Shown piece by piece: positions 30,641 to 43,339 of a DNA stretch of 64,000 bases. Position 1 is the first letter of the stretch. Each line of letters starts with the position of its first letter. This DNA is from Pleurodeles waltl (taxonomy: Eukaryota > Chordata > Amphibia > Caudata > Salamandridae), in contig NC_090438.1 of assembly GCF_031143425.1 (NCBI RefSeq), forward strand, positions 755,993,823 to 756,057,822, in the 5' to 3' direction. A program made the translations under genes and the position numbers. The notes under the pieces are model-generated. The model was not told where the DNA came from. It ran no database searches and saw only the letters and a list, made by a program, of their open reading frames with translations.

Positions 30641-32360
30641 CTATATCATTGAAAAAGGAGGAAAAGCATAACCCCTCATTCTGCTCCAATCCTGCATAAA
30701 CACATCCACTGCTATAGCCCCCAGATCATGCCTCCAACTGACATGTCTTGGCAACTGAAAGGTTATGCTGGAATCAAAAAGATCTACCTCCAAAGGACCC
30801 ATAGCCTGATTTATTTTCTTGAATAAATCCTCTCTTAATTTGCAATCGCTGAAGTCCCTCATTTGACGAGAATTCCAATCTGCTATAATATTTTGTACAC
30901 CTGGTCAATATTCTGCTCTTAAACTTATTTTGTGCCCAGACAAAAACCCCACAATTCCTTCGCCAACTCCGCCAAATTTCTTGAGCGTGCTACTCCCAAT
31001 TTGTTTATGTATGTCACTGCAGTGACATTTTCCCTCTTCAAATGTACAGATTTCCCCTTCAGGACCTCCCTAAAACTCTGAAAAGCAAACACTCCTGCCT
31101 GTAGCTCCAAACAATTGATATGTTTCTCTTTTTCCCAAAAAAGTCCACATTCCACCTGCCTCCAATCCCAGACAATGAGCACCCCATCCAAACTTGCTCG
31201 CATCTATTTCTAACACGAAATCAGGTTTTATTCCAAAAATTGCTCAACCATTCAATGCGTCCAAATTCTCTTTCCACCAAATTAACTCCTCTGGTGCCTC
31301 TAGAGATATGGGTACCCGATCTCCGTACCACAAACCTTTCCTTAAACCAGTCATCTTTAAGCGTTGCAATTCTGTAATGTAATGGGTCTGGAAAAATTGC
31401 CTGAATAGATGAAGACAGAAGCCCAATCACGCATGCCAAATCTCTCAAAGTTGCTTCTTGCTTCCTCACCAAAGACTGTACTTTTTGTTTTATCTTCTTC
31501 ACTTCCTTACTAGCAGCTCTCACTGACATAACTCTGTATCCACTATGAACCCAAATAATTCCATTCTCCTCATACGGATCAACACAGATTTCTCCAGATA
31601 TGTAATAAAACCTAAATTTTCCATCAAATCCTTTACAAGACACAAATGCTCCTTGAAGACTCCTAATTCCTGATTCAAAATCGATATATCGTCCAAATAA
31701 ATTATCATTCTCACACCTATTCCTCTGAGAAACCCAACCACTGGTCTCAATACTTTCATGAAACACCAAGGCCCCGAGGCTAAACCAAAAGGTAGGCTTT
31801 AAAGCTGAAATAACTGGTTCTTCCTGCTGAACTGCAAAAACCTCTGACTGCATTGAGCTATCAGAATTGTAAAGTAAGCATCCTTGAGATCCAACTTCAC
31901 CATCCAATCCTGCTCTTGTAAAAGGTCTTGTAATAGATGAAATCCCTTCATCTTGAAATGATTGTAAGACACAAACTGATTCAATTGCCTCAGATTGATC
32001 ACAGGTCTCCAACCCTTGTCTTTCTTTTCCACCAAAAACAAAGTGCTTATGAATCCTTTCTCTTGCTCTTCCAACATCACAATCACATTCTTTGGCAACA
32101 TCTGAGTTATTTCCATATGAACAATCTGTTCCAAATCGTTTTGAAACACTACTTCTCTTGGTTCTATCTCCTGCACCGGGTCTTGTTCGAACTCTATTAC
32201 ATAACCCTGAATCGTCTGCAAAACCCACACATCCTGAGTGATTATTTCCCAATTTTATTTGAAATACTTCAATCTTCCTCCTACACCTATAGGGATAGAA
32301 GTAGAAATAGTCTTCATACTCACCCTGACTTTGTGCATGTCCAAGGTTACCAACTCTCAT
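30641..32360 (-). pseudogene. DIRS reverse transcriptase-RNase H, broken
   Basis: On the minus strand the RT begins about 32230 with KDKGWRPVINLRQLNQFV and MVKLDLKDAYFTI (fingers/palm), reaches the catalytic MIIYLDDISILNQ at about 31690 and continues to GFIVDTELC. The RNase H part follows (31203-30925) with INCLELQAGVFAFQSFREVL and TAVTYINKLGVARSRNLAEL, then a C-terminal piece to 30641. At least three frame changes are present (near 31800, 31520 and 31210). The order RT, RNase H, recombinase and the YLDD box in a WRPVINLRQLN context are characteristic of DIRS rather than gypsy. The minus strand reads upstream from Gag. Confidence 0.88.
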
Positions 32361-32592
32361 TCTTGTAAACCAAGCACATCCTCTCTCTCTCTCTGGGGAT
32401 AAAACTGCAAACCTCCATGGTTCCCTCTGAAGAAGCCTGATCCTTGATATTGGGCTCTACAATTTGCTCGGCTGGTAAGCTGCCCTCTCCTACCGGCCCT
32501 CCCATATAAATTATTGTTAGTAAAAATTCTCTTCATTGAGAAATGAGCCTTATCTAAACTAGTAAACGTGCGTACATACTTTGACAAAGCCT

Positions 32593-33296
32593 TTACCATG
32601 CTGTCCCCGAATAAGAGGCCCAAGCCTCCTCAGAAGATTCTTTGTAAGCCAAATCTGATAATTTGGGGTTCATACGCATTAAAACTGTTTTTCTTCTCTT
32701 AGCCAAAACTCCTGCATTTGTATTTCCGGTAAAACAAATTGCTCTCTGATACCAACCTCGTAAGAGATGCACATCCAATATTTTCCCTTTTAAGTATGCA
32801 TCCTCCACTGTGTCAAATATCCTACCCAGAGGACCCAACACATCAAGTAATTTGTCCTGAACCTGTTTCAAAGACTTCTCCAATAACTTTCTTGTATCTC
32901 TACCTAACTTAAATAAATAAGTTATCATCTCTGGATCCAAGTTTGGTGTTAAACACACCTTTTTATCAATCACGGGTCTAGAACACTCTTCCCTCATTAT
33001 ATTTCGCTCATCTCTCTCTAGAGGTTTGCGTAGCTTAGCTTTTATGTAACTGGCAAACTGGCAACATGGTCCATAGGCCACCACTCTTTTCCTCGAGGAT
33101 GCCTAATATCCTTGGGCTCAAACAACTTCTTACCTAACGGATCTATTAAATCCTTGCTATTTTTAATTCTAAAATTACTTCCCAGTTCGTCCTCAAGTTT
33201 ATCCTTATATTCCAGATCCGAAACATATTCGTCAGCATCCTCATTATCATATTCCTCATTAAAATAATCTTTTTCAGCATCAAGCTGACTCTCCAT
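32593..33296 (-). pseudogene. DIRS Gag-like protein, broken
   Basis: Two overlapping frames (33296-33042 and 33084-32593) lie directly upstream of the RT. The first is acidic (MESQLDAEKDYFNEEYDNED) with DPLGKKLFEPKDIRHPRGKEW; the second is helical with PLERDERNIMREECSRPVID. This sequence pattern of an acidic head and a PRGKEW-like core is found in vertebrate DIRS Gag proteins. It lacks an obvious zinc knuckle. Frame change at about 33060. Assignment rests on position and these motifs. Confidence 0.6.
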
Positions 33297-33299
33297 TGT

Positions 33300-34294
33300 A
33301 CCAATTAGGGTACCTTAATTTTTTGAGCCGCTTTGGACTCCAAGCTTATCGTGCATTTCAATGATATGCCTTCTTTTATTTAAACATTTACCTCCTGGAC
33401 CTCTCAAACGGTCCTCATCCTCTGATGAAGTATAACATTCTTCCTATTCAATACCTTTTCTCTTGTCCAAGGCTTGCTTCACAGACTCCAGGACCACTGC
33501 CTTTACTTCCTCAGAAACAATCTTTCTAATTAAATCCTCTTGAGAACCTTCCTTCTCCATGTTAACTTCAGACATACTTTCAAAAAGTATAAATATATAT
33601 ATACATATATATATATATATCTTCTTTTTTTAAAATAAAAATAATTTATTAAAAAGTAATTTTCACTGAATAATGATAATCTCTGTAAAACGCTGTTTCT
33701 CTCGTAACAAAGCACCAACAGTGATTAGTTACTATGGAAACTCACACCTACAATCAACTTCAGAAATAAGCTGAATTGCTTAACAATATGCCCTACCCCC
33801 TCTCGAAGCGAAGGGAAAACCTGGCTTCCTTAACAAAAATCCAACGCGGCTGAACCGTAATCGTCACGCGCTTCTGGATTTAGATGCGACGCGCTGACCT
33901 CTTCGCGACCTGCAGCAGAGGAAAAACGAACGTAGAAACGTTCATTTCTCTAAAGTAGCCGCTCCCCTGACAAAACAAGTCTTGCCTTGCGCTTACAGAG
34001 CTTTTGCTCAAAAATAAATAAAGTCAGTGCCACTTACCTTTCTTTTTTTTTTTTTTAAATGAATCAATTACCGATACCTCGCCTGAACTGACAACATAAC
34101 AGAAACACACAAAATAAATAAAAAAACACTACTACTTCTTCTTATTATTTTTTCTTCCTTAAATCATAAATACTTCTAGGAACAATTCTCCCCATAAATA
34201 GGGTAACAACATAAACAAATTAACACATACAGTAATACCATCAGAAACAAATATAACCTTAATTTGAATATACTTATCTGCTCAGAAGCAGCAA
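33300..34294 (-). other. DIRS 5' leader region
   Basis: This AT-rich stretch upstream of Gag contains an AT dinucleotide run at about 33590-33620. A minus-strand Gag N-terminus may extend into 33300-33560 (ESTVLNMEKEG-like open frame pieces), but it cannot be joined without frame changes. No other feature is seen. Confidence 0.45.
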
Positions 34295-34462
34295 ACAAAA
34301 GAGCATGAAAATGGAGGTCACACAGTTTATATGGAGCGGATCATTGTGTTTTTTCTAATTTTCTAATATGACGTTGTTAAGGTTCTATTGGATACTTTTA
34401 ATTGGTTTGCTGCTTAGAAGAAGTGGATAAAGGGTAATGCATACTGCTAGCCTCCTGTCTTG
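34295..34462 (-). repeat. DIRS right inverted terminal repeat
   Basis: Reverse complement reads GACAGGAGGCTAGCAGTATG, then CTTCTTCTAAGCAGCAAA and CTCCATATAAACTGTGTG, paralleling 28010-28175. The outermost tip to 34467 is complementary to 28446-28475. Confidence 0.85.
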
Positions 34463-34577
34463 ACATAAAATCAAATCTACCATAAATGACCTTTTCAAAG
34501 ATCTTCTCTCAGCTTCTGTGTCCTTGTAACCACATGTGTTTCTATGACAAGTAACCTTCCATTTAACAGTTTTCAAT

Positions 34578-35088
34578 CAATCAATCAACAGATATGTAAA
34601 GTACGATTAGTCACCCGCTAGGGTCTCAAGGCACTGGGGGGGGGCAGCAAGGGAACAGTCATCGACGATCAGTTGGGGATGAGTCGAAGAGCCAGGTTTT
34701 GAGGTCCTTTCTGAATTGCGATAGCGTGGGAGATCTTCTAAGGTTGATGGGGAGGGAGTTCCAGGTCTTGGCGGCAAGGTATGAGAAGGATCTTCCTCTG
34801 GCTGTGGTCTTCTGGATGTGGGGATGGCAGCGAGGCCGAGGTCGGCGGAGCGGAGTTGCCTGGGAGGCATGTAGAAGTGGAGTCTGTGGTTGAGGTATTC
34901 TGGTCCGACGTTGAGAAGGGCTTTGTAGGCGTGTGTGAGAAGCTTGAATGTTATTCTCTTGTCTATTGGGAGCCAGTGCAGGTCACTCAGCAGGGCGGAG
35001 GTGTGGCTGTGTCTGGGGACATTCTTAATGAGACGGGTGGAGGCGTTCTGGATGCATTGCAGTCTTTTCTGTGCCATGGCGGTGGTTC
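34578..35088 (-). pseudogene. L2/CR1-like non-LTR retrotransposon, 3' end
   Basis: The minus strand encodes the typical C-terminus after the RT of this group: KRLQCIQNASTRLIKNVPRH, SALLSDLHWLPIDKRITFKL and THAYKALLNVGPEYLNHRL, stopping at 34607. The 3' end is a short (TTGA)n tail (TCAATCAATCAA on the plus strand). A perfect 11-bp duplication CAGTTTTCAAT flanks it (34567-34577 and 35089-35099). So it is a 5'-truncated insertion of about 0.5 kb; the open frame to 35104 runs into the flanking duplication. A shorter relative lies at 38255-38478. Confidence 0.88.
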
Positions 35089-35099
35089 CAGTTTTCAAT

Positions 35100-35751
35100 T
35101 CCATATTTATGGTGGTGCAAACATTATTGTGTTTAGCGGCAAATATGTAATGTCATTTGGTTCCTGAGAAATAGTGAATGAGGAGTGGATGTTGTAGAAG
35201 AAGTACAAAAAAGTGAAGTGGTAAATTTACCTTTCTACAAGGCAAAATAAAAGCACAGTCTGTAGAGTTGATATTGCAGGTCCTCTGCTATTCAGAAAAA
35301 ATAGAGAATAGGAGAACTTGAAATCTATTTTGCCAAAAAATATATATATATTTTGCATATGAGGTAGAAAACTGATGGGAAGTGAATAAAAGGGAATACC
35401 AAATGCTCAGCACCTAGCCACTAATAATTGTATCACATGAGAATTTATATTTCTACAGATGGTCATTTCTGTTTGCTAAATGTGCTTGCATTTATATGCA
35501 CACCACACCTAGTCTATGAAAATCACTGGGATCCCATGAATTCCAAACTTGCAGCTGATTTTATCTGTGGTTGGTAAGGAGACATTCACAAAAATGGTGG
35601 CTGTCCATCAATCCAGCTCTCGCATACCCCTCCCTTTAGAGTGTGGGGATGGTAGCTTTCCTGGTGGCTGAGCCTGTTCTGGCTTGAACGCTGGGAACAA
35701 CCTGTCCGCAAAAGTGATGCTGCTGAGAATGCAATTGAATGGACCATTCTT
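35100..35751 (+). repeat. Tandem array, unit A copy 1
   Basis: It matches 46990-47334 plus 49900-50139 in order: TGTAGAAGAAGTACA, GCAGGTCCTCTGC, TTTCTACAGATGGTCATTTC, CCATGAATTCCAAACTT, GGCTGTCCATCAA and TAGAGTGTGGGGAT. No gene was recognised. Confidence 0.85.
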
Positions 35752-36015
35752 TCAGGGCCAGTCCCTCTTATGCGATTTTTGTCAGTATTTTTCCTGCCCA
35801 GATCAGCTATGTAAATGACTGTGGTCCCGAACAGGAGACATCTATAAATGTTCCACAAGCACTGGTGGAAAAGTTGGCCAGGATGACATTTTCATTTTGT
35901 TGGCTTAACCTTCTGTAATGTCCAGAATTTTGTGTTACACTTGCTATACAAAATTTCTAAAATGATTCATGCAATTTCAAGCCCATTCGGGTAAACCCCA
36001 TATTGTGGAAGTGCA

Positions 36016-39000
36016 TGTAGGAAAGTACCACCTTGCCTGGCATGTTACCCCCATTTTTACTTGTGTGTCAGTTTGTTTTTGCCTGTGTCACTGGGATTTT
36101 GCTAGCCAGGACCCCAGTGCTCATAGTTTGTGGCCTATATGTGTTCCCGGTGTGGTGCCTAACTGTATCAGTGAGGCTCTGCTAACCAGAACCTCAGTGT
36201 TTATGCTCTCTCTGCTTTTAAATTGTCACTGTAGTCTAGTGACCATTTTTACCAATTCTAATTGGCACTCTGGAACGCCCTTATAATTCCCTAGTATATG
36301 GTACGTAGGTATACAGGGTATTGGGGTTCCAGGAGATCCCTATGGGCTGCAGCATCTCTTTTGCCACCCATAGGGAGCTCAGGCAATTCTTACACAGGAC
36401 TGCCACTGCAGCCTGAGTGAAATAACATCCACGTTATTTCACAGCCATTTTACACTGCATCTAAGTAACTTATAAGTCACCTATATGTCTAACCCTCACT
36501 TGGTGAAGGTTAGGTGCAAAGTTACTAAGTGTGAGGGCACCATGGCACTAGCCAAAGTGCCCCCACATTGATCAGGGCAATTTCCCCGGACTTTGTGAGT
36601 GTGGGGACACAATTACACGCGTACACTACATATAGGTCATTACCTATATGTAGCTTCACATTTGTAACTCCGAATATGGCCATGTAACATGTCTAAGATC
36701 GTGAAATTGTTCCCCCATGCCAAATCTAGGATTGGGGTGCCAATCCCATGCATCCCCGGGGCTCCAGCATGGACCCCGGGTACTGCCAAACTAGCTCTCT
36801 GGGGTTTTCACTGCAGCTACCGCTGCTGCCAACCCAAAGACAGGCTTCTGCCCTCCTGGGGTCTGGGCAGGCCAGTTCGTGGAAGGCAGAACAAAGGATT
36901 TCCTCCGAGAGAGGGTGTTACACCCTCTCCCTTTGGAAATAGGTGTTAAGGGCTGGGGAGGAGTAGCCAGTCTACACCGGTTCAAGGATCCCGCAGCCCC
37001 TGCTCTGGCACGAAACTGGACAAAGGAAAGGGGAGTGACTACTCCCCTGTCCATTACCACCCCAGGGGTGGTGCCCAGAGCTCCTTGAGTGTGTCCCAGA
37101 CCTCTGCCATCTTGAATGCAGAGGTGTGAGGGCACAGTGAAGGCCTCTGAGTGGCCAGTGCCAGTAGGTGACATCAGAGACCCCTCCTGATAGGTGCTTA
37201 CCTGGTTAGGTGGCCAATCCTCCTCTGAGGGCTATTTAGGGTCTCTCCTGTGGGTTTCTCTTCAGATAATGAATGCAAGAGCTCACTAGAGTTCCTCTGC
37301 ATCTCCCTCTTTGACTTCTGCCAAGGATCGACCGCTGACTGCTCCAGGATCCCTGCAAAACTGCAACAAAGTAGCAAGACAACTACCAGCAACATTGTAG
37401 CGCCTAATCCTGCCAGCTTTCTCGACTGTTTCCTGGTGGTGCATGCTCTGAGGGCTGTCTGCCTTTAACCTGCACTGGAAGCCAAGAAGAAATCTCCTGT
37501 GGATCGACAGAATCTTCCCCTTGCTAACGCAGGCACCAAACTTCTGCATCACCAGTCCTCTGGGTGCCCTCTCATCTCGACGAGCTTGGTCCCTGGAACA
37601 CAGGAGCTGGATCCAAGTGACCCGACAGTCCTGTGGTCCTTCTGTCCAAATTTGGTGGAGGTAAGTCCTTGCCGCCCCACGCCAGACAGTACTGCGTGAA
37701 CTGCAGCTGCTATGGCTTCTGGGCACTCTTGCAAGGAATCCTTTGTGCACAGCATAGCCCAGGTCCCCAGCACTCTGTCCTGCATTTGTCAACTTGCTGA
37801 GTTGACCACCGGCTTCGTGGGGCCCTCCTTTGCAGTGTTGAGACGACCGCCGTGCTCAGATTTCTTGAATTCCTGTTCAAGTGCTTCTGCGGGTGCTGTC
37901 TGCTTTTGTGTGGGCTCTCTGTGCTGCTGAGTGCCCCCTCTGTCTCCTCCTCCAAGGGGCGATCTCTTGGTCCTTCCTGGGCCCAGGCAGCACCCATTTT
38001 CTTCAACCGTGACTCTTGCAGCTAGCAAGGCTTGTTCGTGGTCTTTCTGCATGGAAACAAATCTGCATCCTCCAGCCCGCCAAGGGACATCTTCTGTGCA
38101 AAGGAGAAGTTCCTGGCACCTTCTGTTGTTGCAGAATCTTCAGCTTCTTCCACCCGGAGGCAGCCCTTTTGCACCTTCAGCCGGGGTTTAGTGGGCTCCT
38201 GCCCGCCCCTCCTCCCCCGGACACTTGTGTGACTCTTGGACTTGGTCCCCTTCCTTTCAATCAAACAATCAATCAAAAAATGTATTAAGCGCACCACTCA
38301 CCCGTTAGGGTGTCAACGTGCTGGGGGGAGGGAAGGGGGAAAGGGTTGCCGTTTACTGCTCAAAAAGCCATGTCTTGAGGTGCTTTCTGTAAGTTAGGAG
38401 GTCCTGGTTCTTGCGTAGGTTGGTGGGGAGGGAGTTCCTGGCGAGGTGGGAGAAGGATCTGCCGCCGGAGGTGGTGCATTGGATTCATTTGCAGGTCCTC
38501 AGATCCAGGAATCCGTCTTCAGTGCTTTACAGTCAGTTGTCTTTGCAGAATCCCCTCACGACTTTACTGTGTTTCTGGGGTAGTAGGGTAACTTTACTCC
38601 TACTTTTCAGGGTCTTGGGGTGGGGTATCTTGGACACCCTTAGTGTTTCCTTACACTCCCAGCGACCCTCGACACACTACTTTAGGCCTGGGGTCCATTT
38701 GTGGTTCGCATTCCACTTTTGGAGTATATGGTTTGTGTTGCCCATAGGCCTATTGTCTCCTATTGCATCCTATTGTATTCTACAGTGTTTGCACTACTTG
38801 TCTAACTGTTTATTTACCTGGTTTTGGTTTGTGTGTATATTTTGTGAATTTGATGTACCTCCTAAGGGAGTATATCCTCTGAGATATTTTTGGCACATTG
38901 TCACTAAAATAAAGTACCTTTATTTTTAGTAACTCTGTTTATTGTGTTTCTTATGATATGGTGCTATATGATATAAGTGGTATGGTAGGAGCTTTTCATG

Positions 39001-39134
39001 TCTCCTAGTTCAGCCTAAGCTGCTCTGCTATAGCTACCTCTATCAGCCTAAGCTGCTAGAACACTACTAATCTACTAATAAGGGATAACTGGACCTAGCA
39101 CAAGGTGTAAGTACCATCAGGCCAGCTTCCTACC
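36016..39134 (+). mobile_element. Solo LTR, same family as 7995
   Basis: It starts TGTAGGAAAGTACCACC and ends CAGCTTCCTACC (expected final CA is changed). GTGCA (36011-36015) and GAGCA (39135-39139) are probably the target duplication with one change; unit 1 has GAGCA at the matching place. The AATAAA signal is at about 38909. An L2-like fragment lies within it (38255-38478). Without that, it is about 2.9 kb. Confidence 0.85.
38255..38478 (-). mobile_element. Short L2/CR1-like 3' end in the LTR
   Basis: It begins with the AATCAAACAATCAATCAA tail and CACCCGTTAGGGTGTCAACG, parallel to 34578-34640 (CACCCGCTAGGGTCTCAAGG). It shares GGGAGGGAGTTCC and GAGAAGGATCT words. The LTR copy at 7995 has nothing at this place (about 10312). 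No target duplication was settled. Confidence 0.8.
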
Positions 39135-40334
39135 GAGCAGGAGTGTTTATAATAATGAAAAGTAATGTAATTAATATTTAAAAATAAACATGTAGTCCTC
39201 AGACTAAAAGATTTTTTTTTAATGCAAGTGAGAGCAGTCGGATTTCATAGCTATCAGTGCTAAGTTTAAAAACTGTAGAATGCATTTTCTCTTCTTTTTA
39301 TAAAACTCTGACCTAGGTCGGGACTCTGAGATGTTAAACGTTTAATGACACAAATGTGGTGGGCTAGAATGATTTAATAGAAAATTGTTATACTTCACCT
39401 TATCATATGCATAGTTTCATAAAATATACTAATGTATTAAAATGTTTAGTTTAATTTACGTTTCAAATGAACAATAAGATTTGTTCGTTTAGATGGGTGA
39501 TAAACTCATTACCTCATGTAATGATGTAGAATCCTAACAATGAATCGGTTTTTGTATTTTAGTAAGTGAATGTTGGGAATCATACCCCGACTTGCTAAAT
39601 GTACATAAAATGTTTGTTTGTAAAAGCTTATTTTCTGTTAGTCACTGTCTTTAGACTGCTTAGATGATGGAAGCTTTCCTGTTCCCATGATGACACTGTG
39701 TGCTGACTGGAAGAGACAACTGAGATCTGCTACTATTTGTTGAGAAAAAATATTATAAAAATGTGTGTTTCAAGTGTAGGCTAGGAGATCCTGCATATCT
39801 GGTTTGCCGATTCCAGACTCTCCGAAGAGCCCTTTGCAGAAGCTTCTCAGATTAATTCTGAGGACCCTTTATTTCCCTTGCCTAAACTATGCTTCTTTGA
39901 GACTCTACTGAGTTTCTTGAACCTCTCTTTATGGGAAATTCCGCTTTATGATTTGAGATTTAATGCTAAGAGCTTCATGCTTTCACCAACCGAATTGTGA
40001 GTTCTTTAAGGGTTCTGACTGATACATTTTTCTCATTCTCCAAAGCTTAGAATAGGGTTGTTTTCTTTATGGAACACGCTTTATGCATTTGTTCTGATAT
40101 TAATGATTTTTATTGATTAACTGACTGATTTTCTCTGATGATTATCAATAAAGATGTACTTACTAAAAGAGTTTAAATAAAGCTTTGAAACTCATACCAA
40201 TTCTCATCATTATCATTGATTGAAATTGAAACTGTGATGAATGAATTGATGTTGATTTACAGTTCCTGATTATTTCTTACTTATGGCCAAGTTTCGTCTG
40301 CCTTGGGCCTAGTAAGGGCGGGGACTTCCATCCT
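39135..40334. mobile_element. Unclassified AT-rich insertion
   Basis: This 1.2 kb is missing from the matching place in array unit 1 (24655-24665). It has AATAAA signals at 40146 and 40178 and a possible LTR start TGTTGGGAATCATACCCC at 39571. No coding sequence, terminal inverted repeat or tail was recognised. It may be a solo LTR of another family plus flanking repeat. Confidence 0.4.
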
Positions 40335-43230
40335 GTATAGCAACAGTGTAAATTAATAGAATGTGAGAGGAGATTGTTTGCAATACTTGTGTTTTTTGTG
40401 CTATATTTTTTAACACATAAATGTGTACTCAAGCCCCAAATGGATATGAGGGCGCATTTTGAGCTAAAACATGGGGCCTGATTTAGAGTTTGGCAGACCG
40501 GTTACTCCATCACAAACGTAATGGATATCCCTTCTCCCATATTACAGTTTCCATAGGATATTATGGGATAATAATAAGGCAGACAAGATATCCAACACGT
40601 TTGTAATGGAGTAACCCCCTCCACCAAACTCTAAATCAGGCCCAAAGCGCTAAATGCCTGATCCGAATTTCACATAATATAGCATGATTGCGCTAAAAGA
40701 AATTACAATTTCACACACCCAGAGAAAAGTCGTAGAACTTTAGGGACATTAGCTATTTGTTCCCAGCGAAAGATTACCACTTTGGGGATTCTTTCCTCCT
40801 GAAAATATAAGTTAAATAAATATGTGCTGAGAGGTTCATATTGAAGCTATGGCTAAGAAGTCCTGCAGCTACCTTTTTCACTGAAGTACTTCCTACCACC
40901 TAGCACCAGACCACAGGATCCCTACTGAAAAGAAGTGGCAGAGAACCACATCCTCCTGTCTTTTGCACCCCTTTGGTTGTCAAATGCTTGTCAGATGGTG
41001 TAGCTTTACTACACAAGAAACTGTTGTGCTTATCCAGACAAAAGGGCCAAATGTAAAAAAACACAACATTTTTTTTTACTATCTTCCGTAATTTCTAGAA
41101 CTCTCACCAAACTGGCAAACATTTTGCTTTCTAAGGCCCTGATTTTAAGAATTCCAAAGTGAGGGCTGGGTGGTGTGGGCTATCTACCACACCCGGTAAA
41201 TAAAGTAACCCTCTGGGTATAAACCAGCTGCAATACAAACATTTTATTCTGAGTTTTTCAAGCAAACATGGACAGTTATTTGAGGAGTTGATGTTTAGTG
41301 GACTGATCCCCACATCTATTACATTTTACCATACATTTTTCTCCATAAGATTTTGCCAGGGTTTTTTGTTTGCAAAATCAAATAAAGGAAAACAGCACTA
41401 CACAAAATTCCAATCCCTGCTCAAACTCCTGTTTGCCCATTGATTGATATTGATCCCTTAACTCCAAGTGAGTGCCTGATTAATAAATTAATTGTCAACT
41501 TTAGTTAATAAGAAATAATTAAGGAGTTTGTTTGCAACTGAAATCATTTTTCATCCTTTACTGTTTGGAATAACAATAATTAATGTGCATATTGCTGTAT
41601 TTGCCCAACCAGTGGGTTCCTCATATACATCAGTACATTTACATGCACAATAAAGGAATATCAAAAGGCAATACCTCTTTTTTATGATCCATTATTGGGG
41701 GGCTTATGGCAGGTGGGGCCACAGGATGTTCAAGGGGGGGAAGCCTTCTAACAAATCTTCTGTTAGCCTCCAGGGCTATTGTGTTGCAAGCCACCTGAAG
41801 AAGAGCAGGGTGCAAAGTATTTAGATTATAAGTTCATACCATCTACTTTCCTGTCAATGTTCATCTTGATTCTAAATCATCTCACAAAGGCCTTTTATGT
41901 TAGTGATAAAGCAGAATAAATGAGAAACTGTTCCAAAGGACACATGCAGCTCAATGAACACAAATTGGCCTTCAGCACAACCAAGAGTTCGCTGAATGGA
42001 AAACAAAAATAGAGACTCCACTCTCGGTCCATCTGCCACAGTTGACTGCCATCATGTTACATGTCCCAAAACATTGTGTACACCGACTCATCCCTGTATC
42101 CACTCATCAGATTTTACCACTCATTCCCAACAGACTTCAATCCACATCACCACCCATGCCCTTATCAGACACTCTATCCCTTACACCATCCCTCCAACAT
42201 AGCTACATTCCATGCATCTGTACCCACATCACTCACTGATCCTTCCTACACACAGCATACTGGTAGTCAACTCACCCACGTAACACATTGACTACATGCC
42301 ACCATGATATCCACTATCCCCACTAGTGCACGCAAGAAATCATTTAGGATTTTGCCCCTGCTACACGGATGACCAAGCATATGTGTAAGCAACATTACAG
42401 TGCTAGTTCTATAATCTGTTACATAGTATTTTTTGTGGCAAACCCCAGGAAACCTCTTTCACTCTAATCAAGATCACTCATTACTCATAAAAAGCCCTAA
42501 TGCTGCATAATTTACTATATGGTGTAGACCATTCTTACATGCTCTGATCACAGACTAATTGATGGGCCTTTTCTTCAAGAGTGGAGAGCTTCAGCATACC
42601 CCACTGACACCCCCCCCCCCATATATAGTTCCTTCCAGCAACATATTGAAGGAAGCACCTTTGGGTTATGTAGCACCTTTGCACCAATTCGCTGATTCTA
42701 CATCATTATCAACCAACAGCCTGTCAGCACCAACATTAATTAGGCACATGTGCAAACCTCATTGTACACCCAACCCTACTCCCTGCATAAAAACACGTTT
42801 GACGGCCAAAAACACATGTTTCACGGCCAACTAGAATCCACTAGGATTTATGGGCAGATTTAGTAACTCACTTGCTTCCTGGGACCTGAAATTTGGCTCC
42901 TTACGTCTCCTCAGATATCCCAAACTTTCCTTCTATATCCTTGTTGTTACCCTGTCACACAGCATGTCTCTTCTGTCATATACCCCCTCTAAAATGTTTT
43001 ACTGCCTTGACATTTGCAAAGACATTAATCAAAAGATCACTGACACTATTTTTGTCACCTGGATCAATGACTCCCACCCCATATTGATCATTATTGTCCA
43101 ACACAAAATTGACATCAAGTCCAAAGTTTTAGCACCATATGCAGATTTGTTGCAAAAGATTCAAATCCACTATAGATCGCCTTATCAAAGATCTTCTATC
43201 AACTTCTATGTCCTCATAACCACATGTGTT

Positions 43231-43339
43231 GCATTCAGCAATATCCACGGACCGGGAGCAGGCTGCGGCATCAGGGCTAGCATCACTAAAGTTGTTCCAT
43301 GCATCGCTGACATCGGAAAACTAGCTAAAAGCCAGTAGA
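43231..43339. other. Unassigned segment left of LTR-like repeat
   Basis: Unit B similarity ends near 43230 (CCACATGTGTT). The next 100 bases have no match that I could place and may be the outer edge of the repeat that follows. Confidence 0.3.

Larger units (their letters stand above)
27967..34467 (-). mobile_element. DIRS-type retrotransposon (6.5 kb)
   Basis: It has DIRS-specific architecture: inverted terminal repeats (about 28010-28170 against 34295-34462), an internal complementary region at 28380-28475 and genes for Gag, RT-RNase H and a tyrosine recombinase on the minus strand, with no integrase, protease or LTR. The site matches array unit 2 at about 43165, which lacks the element and reads GCAAAAGATTCAAATCC, so there is no target duplication, as expected for recombinase-mediated insertion. 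A 1,005-bp MITE sits in the recombinase gene. All three genes have disruptions. Confidence 0.93.
24427..34572 (+). repeat. Tandem array, unit B copy 1 (with insertions)
   Basis: Without the MITE (24734-25363) and DIRS (27967-34467), this segment is about 3.0 kb and matches 35752-43230 and, in its first part, 50140-50571. Landmarks shared with copy 2 include ATTGTGGTCCC, GTGTTACACTTGCTAT, GCGCTAAATGCCTG, CACCCCTTTGGTTGTCAAAT, AAGATTTTGCCAGG and CATAACCACATGTG-like words in the same order. No coding sequence was recognised; what the ancestral unit was is unknown. Confidence 0.8.
35752..43230 (+). repeat. Tandem array, unit B copy 2 (with insertions)
   Basis: Without the LTR (36016-39134) and the unclassified insert (39135-40334) it is about 3.1 kb and follows copy 1 closely. 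It provides the empty site for DIRS (about 43165) and for the first MITE (about 40415). No gene was recognised. Confidence 0.82.

Noticed and set aside
33590..33620. TATA-type promoter
   Set aside because: It is a plain AT dinucleotide run in the DIRS leader; no other promoter evidence.
42004..42291. His/Pro/Thr-rich small open frames
   Set aside because: They are in unit B of the tandem array; the other copy (26811-27060) does not keep the frames, so there is no coding constraint.
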